Below are positions 51,439 through 61,166 of a DNA stretch of 64,000 nt, one piece after another. The stretch is from NCBI RefSeq assembly GCF_029269825.1, contig NZ_JARJHU010000003.1, forward strand, positions 410,475 through 474,474. The letters are read 5' to 3'. The notes beneath the pieces were generated by a model. The model had not been told where the DNA came from. It was given only the letters and a program-made list of their open reading frames with translations, and ran no database searches. Both the position numbers and the translations under genes were made by a program. Positions within the stretch are counted from its first letter, which is position 1, and every line of letters begins with the position of its first letter. The DNA comes from Pedobacter sp. JY14-1. Its GTDB lineage: Bacteria; Bacteroidota; Bacteroidia; Sphingobacteriales; Sphingobacteriaceae.

Positions 51439-51554
51439 GGTCGTGAAATTTAATTTGTGTGTGTGGTGTTGATTACTAAATAATAAACAGATAAAAATAA
51501 CTATTTTTTTGGCTTAAATTTATGATCGCAATCACAAAACCAAATTTTGACCTT

Positions 51555-52379
51555 ATGAAAAGAATCGTTGGACTATCGCTGATGCTCATGCTGAGCATGA
51601 ACCTTAAGGCCCAGCAGACACTGGAAAAGCTCTGGGAAACAGACAGTATCATCAATATGCCTGAATCCGTGCTGCCGGATGCGCGGGCCGGTGTACTTTA
51701 TGTCGCCATTATGGGGAACAGTGCAGATGCAAAAGATGGCATAGGTGGTGTCGGAAAGCTTGATCTCAACGGAAAGGTCATTGACCTGGATTGGGTAAAG
51801 GGCCTTAACTCGCCCAAAGGAATGGGCCTTTATAAGAACAAGCTGTATGTTGCAGACATTACCGATGTTGTGGTCATCGACGTGCCGTCGGCCAGAGTGG
51901 TGCAGACCATCCCGGTTACGGGCGCGGAGTTTCTGAACGACGTTACCGTGAACGATAAAGGCGTAGTGTTTGTATCTGATTCCAGAACAAAGAAGATCCA
52001 CAGGATCACTAACGGGAAAGAAGAGGTCTACCTGGAAAATATCGATGGGGTAAACGGATTAAAGGCAGTAGCAGGCGATCTTTATATTGCCGGAGGCGGC
52101 AGGAAGCTGCTGAAGGCTGACCCCGCCAAAAATCTCATCAATGTGGCCAGTCTTCCGCAGGGCGGAGATGGCATAGAGCCCATTGGCAACGGAGACTTCC
52201 TGTTCTCCGCATGGGGTGGCTATATTTATTATGTATATGCCGACGGACGTAATGAGCTCCTGCTGGATACGCACCTGCAAAAGATCAATACCGCCGATAT
52301 CGGCTATGACCCGGTGAAAAAGGTGGTGTATGTGCCAACGTTCTTCAAGAAAAGCGTAGCGGCTTATCAGTTGAAATGA
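51555..52379 (+). CDS. Exported SMP-30/gluconolactonase-like beta-propeller protein
   Basis: 274 residues from ATG at 51555 (frame open to 51522), with signal peptide MKRIVGLSLMLMLSMNLKAQ. The rest is a repeated propeller: blades such as GMGLYKNKLYVADITDVVVID and FVSDSRTKKIHRITNG share the Asp/Gly spacing of SMP-30/NHL-like proteins (DPVKKVVYVPTFFK near the end). A periplasmic or secreted sugar-lactonase or scaffold role is possible; no catalytic assignment. It diverges from the ebo operon and converges with the macroglobulin gene. Confidence 0.75.
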   Translation: MKRIVGLSLMLMLSMNLKAQQTLEKLWETDSIINMPESVLPDARAGVLYVAIMGNSADAKDGIGGVGKLDLNGKVIDLDWVKGLNSPKGMGLYKNKLYVADITDVVVIDVPSARVVQTIPVTGAEFLNDVTVNDKGVVFVSDSRTKKIHRITNGKEEVYLENIDGVNGLKAVAGDLYIAGGGRKLLKADPAKNLINVASLPQGGDGIEPIGNGDFLFSAWGGYIYYVYADGRNELLLDTHLQKINTADIGYDPVKKVVYVPTFFKKSVAAYQLK

Positions 52380-52386
52380 GCCGCGG

Positions 52387-55300
52387 CTAGCGGTCGATCT
52401 TGAAGCGAAGACTTTTTGAGTGTGCGCTGAACTCCGGTGCATACATGCATTGCAGGGTGGTGATCCCGTTGGAGAAGCTCCCGGCGATGTTTACCCGTAC
52501 AGGATATTCCAGGACATAAGCGCCTTTTCCCATGTAATCGATAAAGAAATTCGTAGAAGCATCTTTAGTGCTTTCATAATAGCCCAGCCTGTCCTGATAC
52601 CGGTAACCGGAAAACTGGTTCACCGGCTCTAATCCGGATGACCGCAAGTCTTTGATGTGGACATATTCCATATCACGGTCTGTATGCACCTCGATCCTCA
52701 CCCTGAGCATGTCACCTGTCTTCAGTCCATTCGCCTTATCAAGCGGGATGAGCCTGGCATTCGGGCCGGTGCCGTCCTGCAGGAACAGTTGCCTGCTGAT
52801 CTTTACCGCGCCATCTGCAGAGGAGGCCTCTATGTCGCCGTAAGGTTGCTGATACTGCCAGTACAAACCACCCCATCCCGTTCCCGGATTCGGATTATTG
52901 ATCGCTATCTTTCCCATCTCCGGCCTAACCGCTTTACCGGGTATGGTTATCTTCTGGTAACCCGTTCCCGCTTCTGGTTGGGGGACTTCGACACCCAGCT
53001 CCCCGAAGCTCTTCCCCCCGAGTGTAATTTCCGGGCTGATGGCATCTGTCAGCAGTCCCTGCCCCCGCATCAGGAGCGCATAGGACGCGGCAGTAGTGGC
53101 TTTAGTTGTACGCCAGTCGTTGGTCTGTTTATTTTTGAGTAGCCATAGCTTAAGTTCTTCCACTGCTTTCTGGTCTTTTGCCACCTCATCAAAGACCTCA
53201 ATCATAAGGGCCTGGGTCTCTATCGGGCTTTGGTACCACCACCAGCCCGGCTGATTATCTGGCCAGGACATGCCGGATTCTTCATCCTGTACAGATCTCT
53301 CCTTCAGTGATTTAACGATTTTCATCGCCTCTGAGGTTTTGCCGTTCCGGTAGAAGACCAGTGCCGCAAGCCCTTGCTGATAGGTATTCAGGCCCGGCCA
53401 TTGCTGCTGTATGGTTTCCAGGCCCGAACGGACAGCTTTTTTAAAAGCTGTATCGGTATTGATCTGCCTGCTGTAACTTCTGGCGTACAGATAATGCAAC
53501 GGCAGATAATAGTAGGCATTCTTTGTGCTGAAATCTGCTGCAAATTCCCTGTCCAGGTAGATATAAGCTTTGTTCAGTATGGTCCTCAACTCAGGAAACG
53601 CCTTTTCATCGATCAGGTTCAGGTACTGGAGCTGCGACAGGCCCAGCACAATATGCTGGGTAATATACCTGTTGGCGTTCATGCCATTGAACCAGGGAAA
53701 CGCGCCGTTACTCAGTTGCATATCCCTGAGCTTTTTGAAATTCTTTGTCAGTTCTTCTTTCATTCTGGCGCCGTCAAAAAGCGCGGCCATACGTTTTTTC
53801 CGCTCCGTATCATCAGTGGAGCTGCGGTCCCAGGACGTTTCCGCAAGCATGACCGCCTTAAATTCCGGATTCCTTTCAAGTACTGATTTTTCCAGGGTCC
53901 CTGCTTTCTGCCACTTTTCAAATACAGCCCTTATTCCGGGTGAACTGCTGATAATGCCTGTGGCGATGCTGTTGGCATAAAACCGGCTGAAGGTCTGTTC
54001 CGCACATTCATACGGGTACTCCATCAGGTAAGGCAGGGACTGAATGGCATACCATGCCGGATTGGGCGTAAACTCCAGACTCAGGCCGAGGTTGCGCAAG
54101 TTCCTAGACTGGTCTGAACTTAACAGCTTGTCAAAGGCAAAGATCTTTCTGCTGCCGCCCCTGACATTCAGCGGTAATGTCTCCGTGATCACGGTAGAAT
54201 TGGGCAATACCGGTATGGTCCTCTGCTCACCATCTGCAAACTTCCCTGACCGGGTAATTGCTTTATAAGTAATGGCAGCAATACCTTCAGGTATGACCAC
54301 CTTCCAGGTCATTGCCAGGTTTTCCTGGTTCTTAAGTGTATATTTTTGTGTTGCCGCAGCCGGATCTGCAAAAAGCTGCAGCCGGTTGCCACTCTGCTCA
54401 TCGGTCAGTTCCAGCGAGGCATCGCCTTTGAGTTGTTTTCCGCTCAGGTTATTCAGCTTTGCACTCAGGATAAGGGTGTCACCTTCCCTGAAGAACCTGG
54501 GGGCGTTCATGGAGATGGCCACCGGCTTTTGCACAATGACTTCCCGGGTGAAGGTCATGGTCCTCAGGTCCTTGGTATGTGCCATGCCCATCAGCTTGTA
54601 TTTTGTGAGCGATTCAGGCATGGTAAATTCCATGCTGATCTCACCATTTGCATCGGTGTGCAGTTGCGGGAAAAAGAAAGCAGTTTCATTGAAGTTGGTC
54701 CGCACTTTTACCTCCCCGGTTTTTTCATCCAGCCCGACAGATGGGCCATATCGCGGCGTTTGCTGAATGGCAAACCCGGCTACCTTGCCCTGCAGTACCG
54801 GTCCGTTGGCGGGCATGTCTCTGACTTCCTTTCCGGTGACGATAAAGGAGGAACCGGTCGTCTGCTCCCTGGTGCGTTTCTGATAGCCGCGTATGGCGAT
54901 TTCCTTTAGTTTATAGCTCTGTTGCAGCATTAAAGGGATGTCCAGCCTGCCTATGCTGGTTACCCTGGTAGTCAGCCAGGTTTTTCCACCATATTTAACG
55001 GTTAGCTTCGCACCTTTTAAGGCCGGTAAAGCATAAATGCCATAGACATTTGTACTCACCATGTATTTGTCATTGATATAGATCCGGGCACCCTTTACGA
55101 TAATACCTGAGCGGTCGGTGACGATGCCGTATAACAGCCCGCTTTTCTTCAGCGTGTTCAGGAGTTCTGCCGTCGCTGTGGAATCGCGGATTTCGCCCTC
55201 ACGCTTTGCCGTTTCCAGATAGTCGTAGAATATAGAGTTTGAAGGCGCGTAATACCGGTACCCGTAGTCATTGATCTGTTCGTATTGCCTTTCGCGAATA

Positions 55301-58300
55301 TTTGCGGACCTGTTGAACTTTGGCCATAGGAGTTGTTCACGCTGGATAGCTGTCGTTTCCGAGTCCCATTCAAAAAGCTGATACCTGTAGCGAGGTCGAT
55401 CATAGGGGGACCAGTAGTGCTGCCTGAGCTTATCCAGTGCAGCATCGTATAAGGTGGTCATGAGTTCGGCCTGCTGCTTTTCCCCTGCTTTATTCGTTAG
55501 CTGTATTTTCCATGTTTCCTTTTGCCCGGGCTGGAGGTGGTCCCTGAAGGTAAGGTAACGTACGTCCAGTTCCTGTCTGGGGTCAAAGATATAAACATTT
55601 TGATTTGACTGATATTCGTGTCCGTCGAAATACATCCGGAACTGCACAGAAAGCTGCAATTCACCGGGGAAGGGACTTATTTTAATCAATTGTTGCTGTT
55701 CATCTACAGTTATCCATTTGCTTTCGGGAGGCTTTCCTTCACGACAGACCTCATACCAGACCATAGCTCCCGGAGGTCCTGCTACCCGGAATATGGCCTG
55801 CTCATTTGTTTTAATCCCGTTTTGCTGTCTGACCAGCCACTCTGACAACCGTAATATACTGTCTGGCTGCTGGTGGTAAATCCGAAACAGATGTTCTGTT
55901 CTGGCGGTGTCCCCCGAGCTTCCGGTTGCTGTAAATACGGCCTTGTAATAACCAGGTGTCAAATCCTGCTGCCTGAACTTAAGGCTGCCGGATCCCCCAT
56001 CCGGGTCGACTGTAAACTGAATAGCTGTTTCCTCTGCCGGCCAGTTGCTCAATTTTTCATCCTGCCCGTAACTCCGGTAGGGGAATTGCTTCTCATAGTC
56101 CTTTTTTCCGAGCCGGTAATTTTCCGGGGCAACCTCGAAGATATTTTCTCCCCTGAGGTTTCCCGTCGGTTTTTTCAGCCTGTAAAGCTTGCCCTTCAGC
56201 ACAGGCTTTGAGACCAGGGGATCAATGCCCGAAGCAATTACCCTAACGGAGTCCGCATTATTGCCCAGGAACAATTCGTCCAGAGCGGAAGCAAAAAGTC
56301 TGATCTGGTCTTTACCTGCGGTTAAATAGGTGCTTGCAAAACGTGTTTCCCCGGTAATGTCTGTTACTTCTGCATAAATATCGTAGCTGTCCTGTTCTTC
56401 ATCTTTTATGTAAATCCTGAAAGAGAAACTGCCGTCCGCTCCGGTCATTACGTTACCCTTGGCAATATCCTTTCCCGACTTTCTGGCCCGGAAACTCACG
56501 GTCGCACCGCTGATCGCATAACCGGCAAAAGCAGTTGCCCGCCCCTTAATGGTAATGGAATCATTCGGTTTGTATCTCGGGCGCAGCCGATCAAAGGTGA
56601 CCTCAAAGGTCGGACGCCGGTATTCTTCTACCCGCACACTGATGCTTCCGTCACCATTCTTGGTCCTGATGTTCATATTGCCGTTCAATTTTCCCTGGGG
56701 AATCAGGAAGCTGCCATGGAATGTGCCATATTCATTGGTCACGAAACTGGCCTGCTGTATTTCCTGTCCGTTCACATCCAGGAAGCTAACGGCAACAGAG
56801 TCATTTTGAAGTAGCTGGCTTTTGCCCGCCTGTTCGGTGAGTGAAAGTCCTTTGAAAAATATGGTCTGACCTGGTCTGTAAATGCTTCTGTCAGCATAGA
56901 AGATGACGTGCTTTTGTGGCTTTCGGTCACCATACCAAGACTCGTTATTGCTCAGGACAATAGTGTCCTGCCCGGAAATGATACAGCTGTAGGATATATA
57001 TTGATAAGGCTGGGGCAAAGCCAGGCCATTTTCATCTGTCTGGTCGAGTGTCGCTTCTCTGTGGCCGGATTCATTTTGCCTGTGGACCATTTGCTTGACC
57101 TGTGCACCTTTAAGCGGCCGACCGGTAACACTGCTGAGTACCTGGTACTGCTCATGGTTTGCTGCAAGTGTGCGTCGTCTTACCGTCATACCCGACACCT
57201 GGAAAACGGCATGGGCGCTCATATACTCATTAAAGGCGGTATCGGCAAGTGGCCTGTCCCGGACAATCATGACGTATTTTCCCGCAGGAAGTGGTTCCAT
57301 ATAGTCCTGGAATGAATGGTCGAGATAGTCCTTTGGATCTTTAAAGCCGACCGACCACGTACGCTCAGCACGATGTTGTTTCAAGAAGCGTTCATATTGC
57401 TGCTGTGACAGATCGAGCCTGTATCCGGCATCTACGGGTATCCGGTAAATGCTCAGATAAAGCGAGTCGATGTTCCTATAGGAGAAATAAAATTCAATCG
57501 GTTTCCCTGTCGCTTCATACGCTCTGATATTGATACTCAACGATTTTGTCAGGATTTCCTTCATCAGGCTTCGGGCATTACCGGCAGACAATTCACCAGG
57601 GAGTTTACTCGCTTGTTCGGCAAGTTCAAATGCCTTGATCTGCCGTGTTTTGGAGTCAATCCCCGGTAAATAACCGTTTCTGTAAAGCGCGGCCATTTCC
57701 ATCAGGATATCGGGATAGATGATCGTTCCCTTTGCCTTCGTGAGCAAGTCCTCGAGAAATTTTAAGGATTGCGAATCTCTGGGATCATGCCAGATCCTTC
57801 CCATGAAGTTACCTGATGCAAACTTTCCCTCTTTAAGCTTCAGGGCAAGATAGGCGGCATTGTTCCCCTGTTTCAGGTGATAATTAAGCAAGCTTCCGAA
57901 AATCTTACGAATATCAAGGCCGATGGCTGCGGAAAGTGACGTGTCACGCAGTTCGGAATTATTTTGCGTATAGATGTAAACATCAAGTGCCCGGTGTGCC
58001 AGCAGGTCATATAATGTCGGGCGCAGCTGCCTGTTGCTGCTGTCGCCGCTCAGTGCCGGAGATAATATGCTGATGCTGGTATTCTGCAGCCTCGCAGTAT
58101 CCTTAATGGAAAGCTGGAAATTCCTCCGCATTTCAGCCAGGATCGCACTTAACGGCCAGGTGGAGACATCATCCCCCAGTTCGCCCGCTACGGTCGTTCT
58201 CCCCTGAAAGGCATACCTGTTTTGCTGGTAATAGAACCAGTAGAACTGACCCAGCAGCGATTGCAGTATTCCTTTTGCCGGTTGCTTGGCAGAGTCTGCG

Positions 58301-58599
58301 TCTTTCCTGATCGCATTGAGCAACGGAAGCAGTGTATTGCCATTCAGATAACTCTGGAACAGATTCCGGTACATGACCGCTTTGACCTGCATGCCCACGC
58401 TGCCTTCTTCCCGCGTCTTCGTCACTAGTCCGTTGATCAGGTCAACTGCCTTTCGGGTCTCGTTATCCAGGGCAAGCGAGTCGATTTTATAAAATAAGGG
58501 GGCAAGCTCGTGATCTGGTTTTTGAGCAGAAGTCCGGAAAATGCTGCAGATATTGCACAGCAATACCATTAAAAAGATTCGGTGGAGAGCGGTAATCAT
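52387..58599 (-). CDS. Giant alpha-2-macroglobulin-family protein with thioester and embedded SusC-like module
   Basis: 2070 residues with a signal peptide (MITALHRIFLMVLLCNIC, cleaved near SAQ). Macroglobulin MG domains fill the N-terminal and middle part (YIPGQTIFFKGL-type MG2 repeats around 600). At about 1150-1285 lies a carboxypeptidase-regulatory-like domain (GARIYINDKYMVSTNVYG) and a plug-like segment (TGKEVRDMP, LQGKVAGFAIQQTP), normally found in SusC/TonB receptors. The thioester motif CAEQ is at residue 1532. A C-terminal complement-like helical domain follows. The protein probably traps proteases or anchors to surface targets. It follows a secreted hypothetical gene by 13 bases. 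Confidence 0.85.
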   Translation of the reverse strand: MITALHRIFLMVLLCNICSIFRTSAQKPDHELAPLFYKIDSLALDNETRKAVDLINGLVTKTREEGSVGMQVKAVMYRNLFQSYLNGNTLLPLLNAIRKDADSAKQPAKGILQSLLGQFYWFYYQQNRYAFQGRTTVAGELGDDVSTWPLSAILAEMRRNFQLSIKDTARLQNTSISILSPALSGDSSNRQLRPTLYDLLAHRALDVYIYTQNNSELRDTSLSAAIGLDIRKIFGSLLNYHLKQGNNAAYLALKLKEGKFASGNFMGRIWHDPRDSQSLKFLEDLLTKAKGTIIYPDILMEMAALYRNGYLPGIDSKTRQIKAFELAEQASKLPGELSAGNARSLMKEILTKSLSINIRAYEATGKPIEFYFSYRNIDSLYLSIYRIPVDAGYRLDLSQQQYERFLKQHRAERTWSVGFKDPKDYLDHSFQDYMEPLPAGKYVMIVRDRPLADTAFNEYMSAHAVFQVSGMTVRRRTLAANHEQYQVLSSVTGRPLKGAQVKQMVHRQNESGHREATLDQTDENGLALPQPYQYISYSCIISGQDTIVLSNNESWYGDRKPQKHVIFYADRSIYRPGQTIFFKGLSLTEQAGKSQLLQNDSVAVSFLDVNGQEIQQASFVTNEYGTFHGSFLIPQGKLNGNMNIRTKNGDGSISVRVEEYRRPTFEVTFDRLRPRYKPNDSITIKGRATAFAGYAISGATVSFRARKSGKDIAKGNVMTGADGSFSFRIYIKDEEQDSYDIYAEVTDITGETRFASTYLTAGKDQIRLFASALDELFLGNNADSVRVIASGIDPLVSKPVLKGKLYRLKKPTGNLRGENIFEVAPENYRLGKKDYEKQFPYRSYGQDEKLSNWPAEETAIQFTVDPDGGSGSLKFRQQDLTPGYYKAVFTATGSSGDTARTEHLFRIYHQQPDSILRLSEWLVRQQNGIKTNEQAIFRVAGPPGAMVWYEVCREGKPPESKWITVDEQQQLIKISPFPGELQLSVQFRMYFDGHEYQSNQNVYIFDPRQELDVRYLTFRDHLQPGQKETWKIQLTNKAGEKQQAELMTTLYDAALDKLRQHYWSPYDRPRYRYQLFEWDSETTAIQREQLLWPKFNRSANIRERQYEQINDYGYRYYAPSNSIFYDYLETAKREGEIRDSTATAELLNTLKKSGLLYGIVTDRSGIIVKGARIYINDKYMVSTNVYGIYALPALKGAKLTVKYGGKTWLTTRVTSIGRLDIPLMLQQSYKLKEIAIRGYQKRTREQTTGSSFIVTGKEVRDMPANGPVLQGKVAGFAIQQTPRYGPSVGLDEKTGEVKVRTNFNETAFFFPQLHTDANGEISMEFTMPESLTKYKLMGMAHTKDLRTMTFTREVIVQKPVAISMNAPRFFREGDTLILSAKLNNLSGKQLKGDASLELTDEQSGNRLQLFADPAAATQKYTLKNQENLAMTWKVVIPEGIAAITYKAITRSGKFADGEQRTIPVLPNSTVITETLPLNVRGGSRKIFAFDKLLSSDQSRNLRNLGLSLEFTPNPAWYAIQSLPYLMEYPYECAEQTFSRFYANSIATGIISSSPGIRAVFEKWQKAGTLEKSVLERNPEFKAVMLAETSWDRSSTDDTERKKRMAALFDGARMKEELTKNFKKLRDMQLSNGAFPWFNGMNANRYITQHIVLGLSQLQYLNLIDEKAFPELRTILNKAYIYLDREFAADFSTKNAYYYLPLHYLYARSYSRQINTDTAFKKAVRSGLETIQQQWPGLNTYQQGLAALVFYRNGKTSEAMKIVKSLKERSVQDEESGMSWPDNQPGWWWYQSPIETQALMIEVFDEVAKDQKAVEELKLWLLKNKQTNDWRTTKATTAASYALLMRGQGLLTDAISPEITLGGKSFGELGVEVPQPEAGTGYQKITIPGKAVRPEMGKIAINNPNPGTGWGGLYWQYQQPYGDIEASSADGAVKISRQLFLQDGTGPNARLIPLDKANGLKTGDMLRVRIEVHTDRDMEYVHIKDLRSSGLEPVNQFSGYRYQDRLGYYESTKDASTNFFIDYMGKGAYVLEYPVRVNIAGSFSNGITTLQCMYAPEFSAHSKSLRFKIDR

Positions 58600-58612
58600 A
58601 GTGCTGGTCTTC

Positions 58613-59314
58613 TTATTTCACTTTGCTCCAGATCTCATAGATTTTTGCGCCCTTACTGCTCAGCCCGCTGTGGTGCCATTTCCCGTTTTCCAGTTTACCG
58701 TCAAAGCTCAGGGATGCACCCACGCGGCTGTTGTCCTTGGAGAAAAATTCGATATTTTCTGTGTATTTTCCGTCTTTAAAGGTATAGGATCCTCCGCCTG
58801 TCCCTGAAAATTCTTTTTTGCCGGGATCTATCGCTACCCACTGGAATTTGGTGCCTGTAAGCACTTTATAAGTTTGCCTTGTGCCGGTCTGATGGATATC
58901 GGCCACTTTGCCGTCTTCACCCATACGGCCGGTGATGCGCCATACCCCCGCAAGCGGCGCTTTTCCGTTGTCTACCCGGTTAAAGCCTGCTTCTCCGTCG
59001 GGCATTCTCAAAGAAAGTGCATTGCCACTGATAGAATAGGAAACATCCATCGTTGAGCCGATGCTGGCAGGATCAGTTGTATTGTACAAAGATTTGCCTT
59101 TGATTACACCGTTGCTCACTTCATAAGTTCCCCCCTGAGAGGAAATAAATTCGTTTCCCTGGTGTACGGTGTGAAAGTAAAATCCGTCTTCAAAAAAAAG
59201 TTGATGCCGGGCATCGCCGTCATTCATTTCCCAGGCGCCTGTTATTTCCTGGGCCTGGACAATTTTGGTCAAAGAAAAAATCAGGCTGAAGATAAGAAGT
59301 GCTCTCATGGTCAT
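58613..59314 (-). CDS. Exported protein, unknown function
   Basis: 233 residues with a signal peptide (MRALLIFSLIFSLTKIVQAQ). Two similar beta-rich halves are visible: ITGAWEMNDG with GGTYEVSNG, then LAGVWRITGR with GGSYTFKDGKYTE, suggesting a duplicated lipocalin-like or DUF-type sheet domain. Databases call such proteins membrane or secreted proteins. It begins the pair with the macroglobulin gene, only 13 bases apart, so a joint envelope role is likely but unproven. Confidence 0.7.
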   Translation of the reverse strand: MTMRALLIFSLIFSLTKIVQAQEITGAWEMNDGDARHQLFFEDGFYFHTVHQGNEFISSQGGTYEVSNGVIKGKSLYNTTDPASIGSTMDVSYSISGNALSLRMPDGEAGFNRVDNGKAPLAGVWRITGRMGEDGKVADIHQTGTRQTYKVLTGTKFQWVAIDPGKKEFSGTGGGSYTFKDGKYTENIEFFSKDNSRVGASLSFDGKLENGKWHHSGLSSKGAKIYEIWSKVK

Positions 59315-59377
59315 CGTATTTGGTTATCAGTGTTTTGAATAAAGTTAACAAAATACATTAAAAGAAAGCCATGTGGG

Positions 59378-59941
59378 TTAAAGTAAAATGCAGCGTTCTC
59401 CTTCGAGCAATATCCGGCATTGTTCATCATTAGCCGGAATACTGATTTCCTCAAGTTCTTTCCTGTAGTTCTGCTTGATTTCCTTTCTGCTTTTTGCGCG
59501 CAGAAAGCGCCTGATGTCGTCACTGCTGGCCAGGGCAAGCCCTGGTACCGTTACAGGATTGTTGTCTTCATCTTTAGCGACCATCGTAAAGTAACTAGTG
59601 TTGGTATGCCTGTTTTCATTGGTCTTTATATTTTCAGATGTGACACGGATACCGACTACAATAGATGTTTTGCCCACATAATTTACAGAGGCCATCAGCG
59701 ATACCAGATCGCCAACTTCAACGGGCGCAAGGAAGTTCACCGTATCTATTGAGGCTGTAACACAATAATTGCCTGCGTGTTTTGAGGCGCATACATACGC
59801 AACTTTGTCCATTAGCGATAAGATAATGCCTCCATGTATTTTACCCCCGAAATTGGAGTAGGAGGGGATCATGAGTTCGGTAAGTATGGTTTTTGAATAG
59901 CTTACAGGTCTGTAAGGTGTTTTCGGGCTGGCTTCTGGCAT
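59378..59941 (-). CDS. Acyl-CoA thioesterase (hotdog fold)
   Basis: 187 residues. Single hotdog domain of the YciA/YkhA type: MIPSYSNFGGKIHGGIILSLMDKVAYVCA with the long central helix and Asp, and VNFLAPVEVGDLV, ending in a basic tail (RAKSRKEIKQNYRKE). It hydrolyses acyl-CoA thioesters, most likely medium or long chain. It is separated from the next gene by 63 bases. Confidence 0.88.
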   Translation of the reverse strand: MPEASPKTPYRPVSYSKTILTELMIPSYSNFGGKIHGGIILSLMDKVAYVCASKHAGNYCVTASIDTVNFLAPVEVGDLVSLMASVNYVGKTSIVVGIRVTSENIKTNENRHTNTSYFTMVAKDEDNNPVTVPGLALASSDDIRRFLRAKSRKEIKQNYRKELEEISIPANDEQCRILLEGERCILL

Positions 59942-60087
59942 GTTGATGAGTCTGTTGGTCTTTCCCTGTATCAGGTCTGGTGCTAAAATAAGAACAGGAA
60001 TGCGGTTGGCGTAACTTTTTTATCGACAATACAATGGGCGTATATCCATGCGCGGCAAAATGCGTATCTTGATAAAAATTAAATTTT

Positions 60088-60831
60088 ATGCGCAGGTTAA
60101 TTTTTATGATTGCTACGATTCTCGCAGGCCTTGGTGTTTCCGCTCAGTCCCTGAAACCCGTCGCCTATGCCGACGGTACACAAAAACTGAATGGACTGGT
60201 TACCGCCAACGCAGGTAAAAAACTTCCGGGCGTACTGGTGCTTCCCGCCTGGAAGGGTATCGACAGCGAGGCAAAAGATGCTGCAATTGCACTGGAAAAG
60301 CAAGGATATATCGCTTTTGTTGCCGATATCTACGGCGAGGGTAACATACCGGCAGACAATGCGGCTGCCGGAAAGATAGCGGGTACTTATAAGCAGGACT
60401 ACGCAGCTTATCAGAAAAGGATTACGCTGGCGCTGGAACAACTGAAAAAGGCAGGTGCCGATGCAGACAAGCTGGCCGTGATCGGCTATTGTTTTGGTGG
60501 TACTGGTGCCCTGGAAGCTGCAAGGGCAAAGCTGCCGGTAAAAGGTGTAGTGTCTATCCACGGGGGACTGGGTAAGGACAGCTCCAGGCCAAATGGCCCG
60601 TTGCCGGTAAAGATACTGATCGAAAATCCTGCGGAAGACCAGGGTGTAACCCCGCAGATCATGGACGGTCTGATCAGGGAAATGAATGAAGGTAAGGCCG
60701 ACTGGCAGATCATTACCTACGCTTATGCCAAGCATACTTTTACGGACCCTAAATCACCGGATTATAATGAGATAATGGCCAAAAGAGCCTGGCAGCATAC
60801 CCTGTTGTTTCTGAAAGAAGTGCTGCAATAA
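60088..60831 (+). CDS. Exported dienelactone-hydrolase-family protein
   Basis: 247 residues, signal peptide (MRRLIFMIATILAGLGVSAQ). Alpha/beta hydrolase of the DLH family: Cys nucleophile in GYCFGGTGALEAA, His in KHTFTDPKSPDYN near the C terminus, and a likely acid in LIENPAEDQ. It would act in the periplasm. Substrate unknown; true dienelactone degradation genes are not near. A terminator follows at 60841-60866. Confidence 0.85.
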   Translation: MRRLIFMIATILAGLGVSAQSLKPVAYADGTQKLNGLVTANAGKKLPGVLVLPAWKGIDSEAKDAAIALEKQGYIAFVADIYGEGNIPADNAAAGKIAGTYKQDYAAYQKRITLALEQLKKAGADADKLAVIGYCFGGTGALEAARAKLPVKGVVSIHGGLGKDSSRPNGPLPVKILIENPAEDQGVTPQIMDGLIREMNEGKADWQIITYAYAKHTFTDPKSPDYNEIMAKRAWQHTLLFLKEVLQ

Positions 60832-60840
60832 AAAACAAAA

Positions 60841-60866
60841 AAGACCACTGTAAAAAGTGGTCTTTT
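60841..60866 (+). terminator. Terminator after the hydrolase gene
   Basis: Stem AAGACCACT (60841-60849) and AGTGGTCTT (60856-60864), loop of six, followed by further T. It lies 9 bases after the stop. The stem is A-rich on the left, so it may also stop minus-strand transcription of the tRNA. Confidence 0.85.
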
Positions 60867-60871
60867 CATTT

Positions 60872-60949
60872 TGGTGGGAGATACTGGGTTCGAACCAGTG
60901 ACCCCCTGCTTGTAAGGCAGGTGCTCTGAACCAGCTGAGCTAATCTCCC
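60872..60949 (-). tRNA. tRNA-Val (anticodon UAC), CCA encoded
   Basis: On the minus strand: 7-base acceptor stem GGGAGAT / ATCTCCC, D-arm GCTC/GAGC, anticodon stem CCTGC/GCAGG with loop CTTACAA (anticodon TAC, valine), five-base variable region and T-arm ACTGG-TTCGAAC-CCAGT, then discriminator A and CCA in the genome (plus-strand TGG at 60872-60874). 75 bases without CCA. An identical copy lies 1.1 kb away. Confidence 0.95.
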
Positions 60950-60998
60950 TTGCACTTGTTGGATTGGAAACAGTCAAGTGAACTGTTTTTGGTGGTGG

Positions 60999-61030
60999 CA
61001 AAGATACAATTTTCGAACAATTTCTTGCAA
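60999..61030 (-). promoter_or_regulatory. Promoter of the first tRNA-Val gene
   Basis: On the minus strand: TTG (plus CAA at 61028-61030), 21 bases, TATCTTTG (plus 60999-61006). Both elements and spacing fit Bacteroidota promoters. Transcription would start about 40-45 bases before the mature tRNA 5' end. Confidence 0.65.
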
Positions 61031-61166
61031 GATTTGAAAAAAAATGTGGAATCAGGACTTATAACCAATGATCGTTCATCAGAACGAGGGTTAACTCCTT
61101 AATTCACATCGCGTTTCTTATCTTAAATATATTCTTTGAATTTTAAAGGATTTACGACTTTAGCGT

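Noticed and set aside
60097..60735. Minus-strand open frame of 212 codons
   Set aside because: Opposite the exported hydrolase, which has a signal peptide and catalytic motif.
60762..61001. Reading frame on the minus strand sharing a 25-residue peptide with one at 61944-62156
   Set aside because: Both read through the two identical tRNA-Val genes; the shared peptide is the tRNA in a coding frame, a known annotation artefact.
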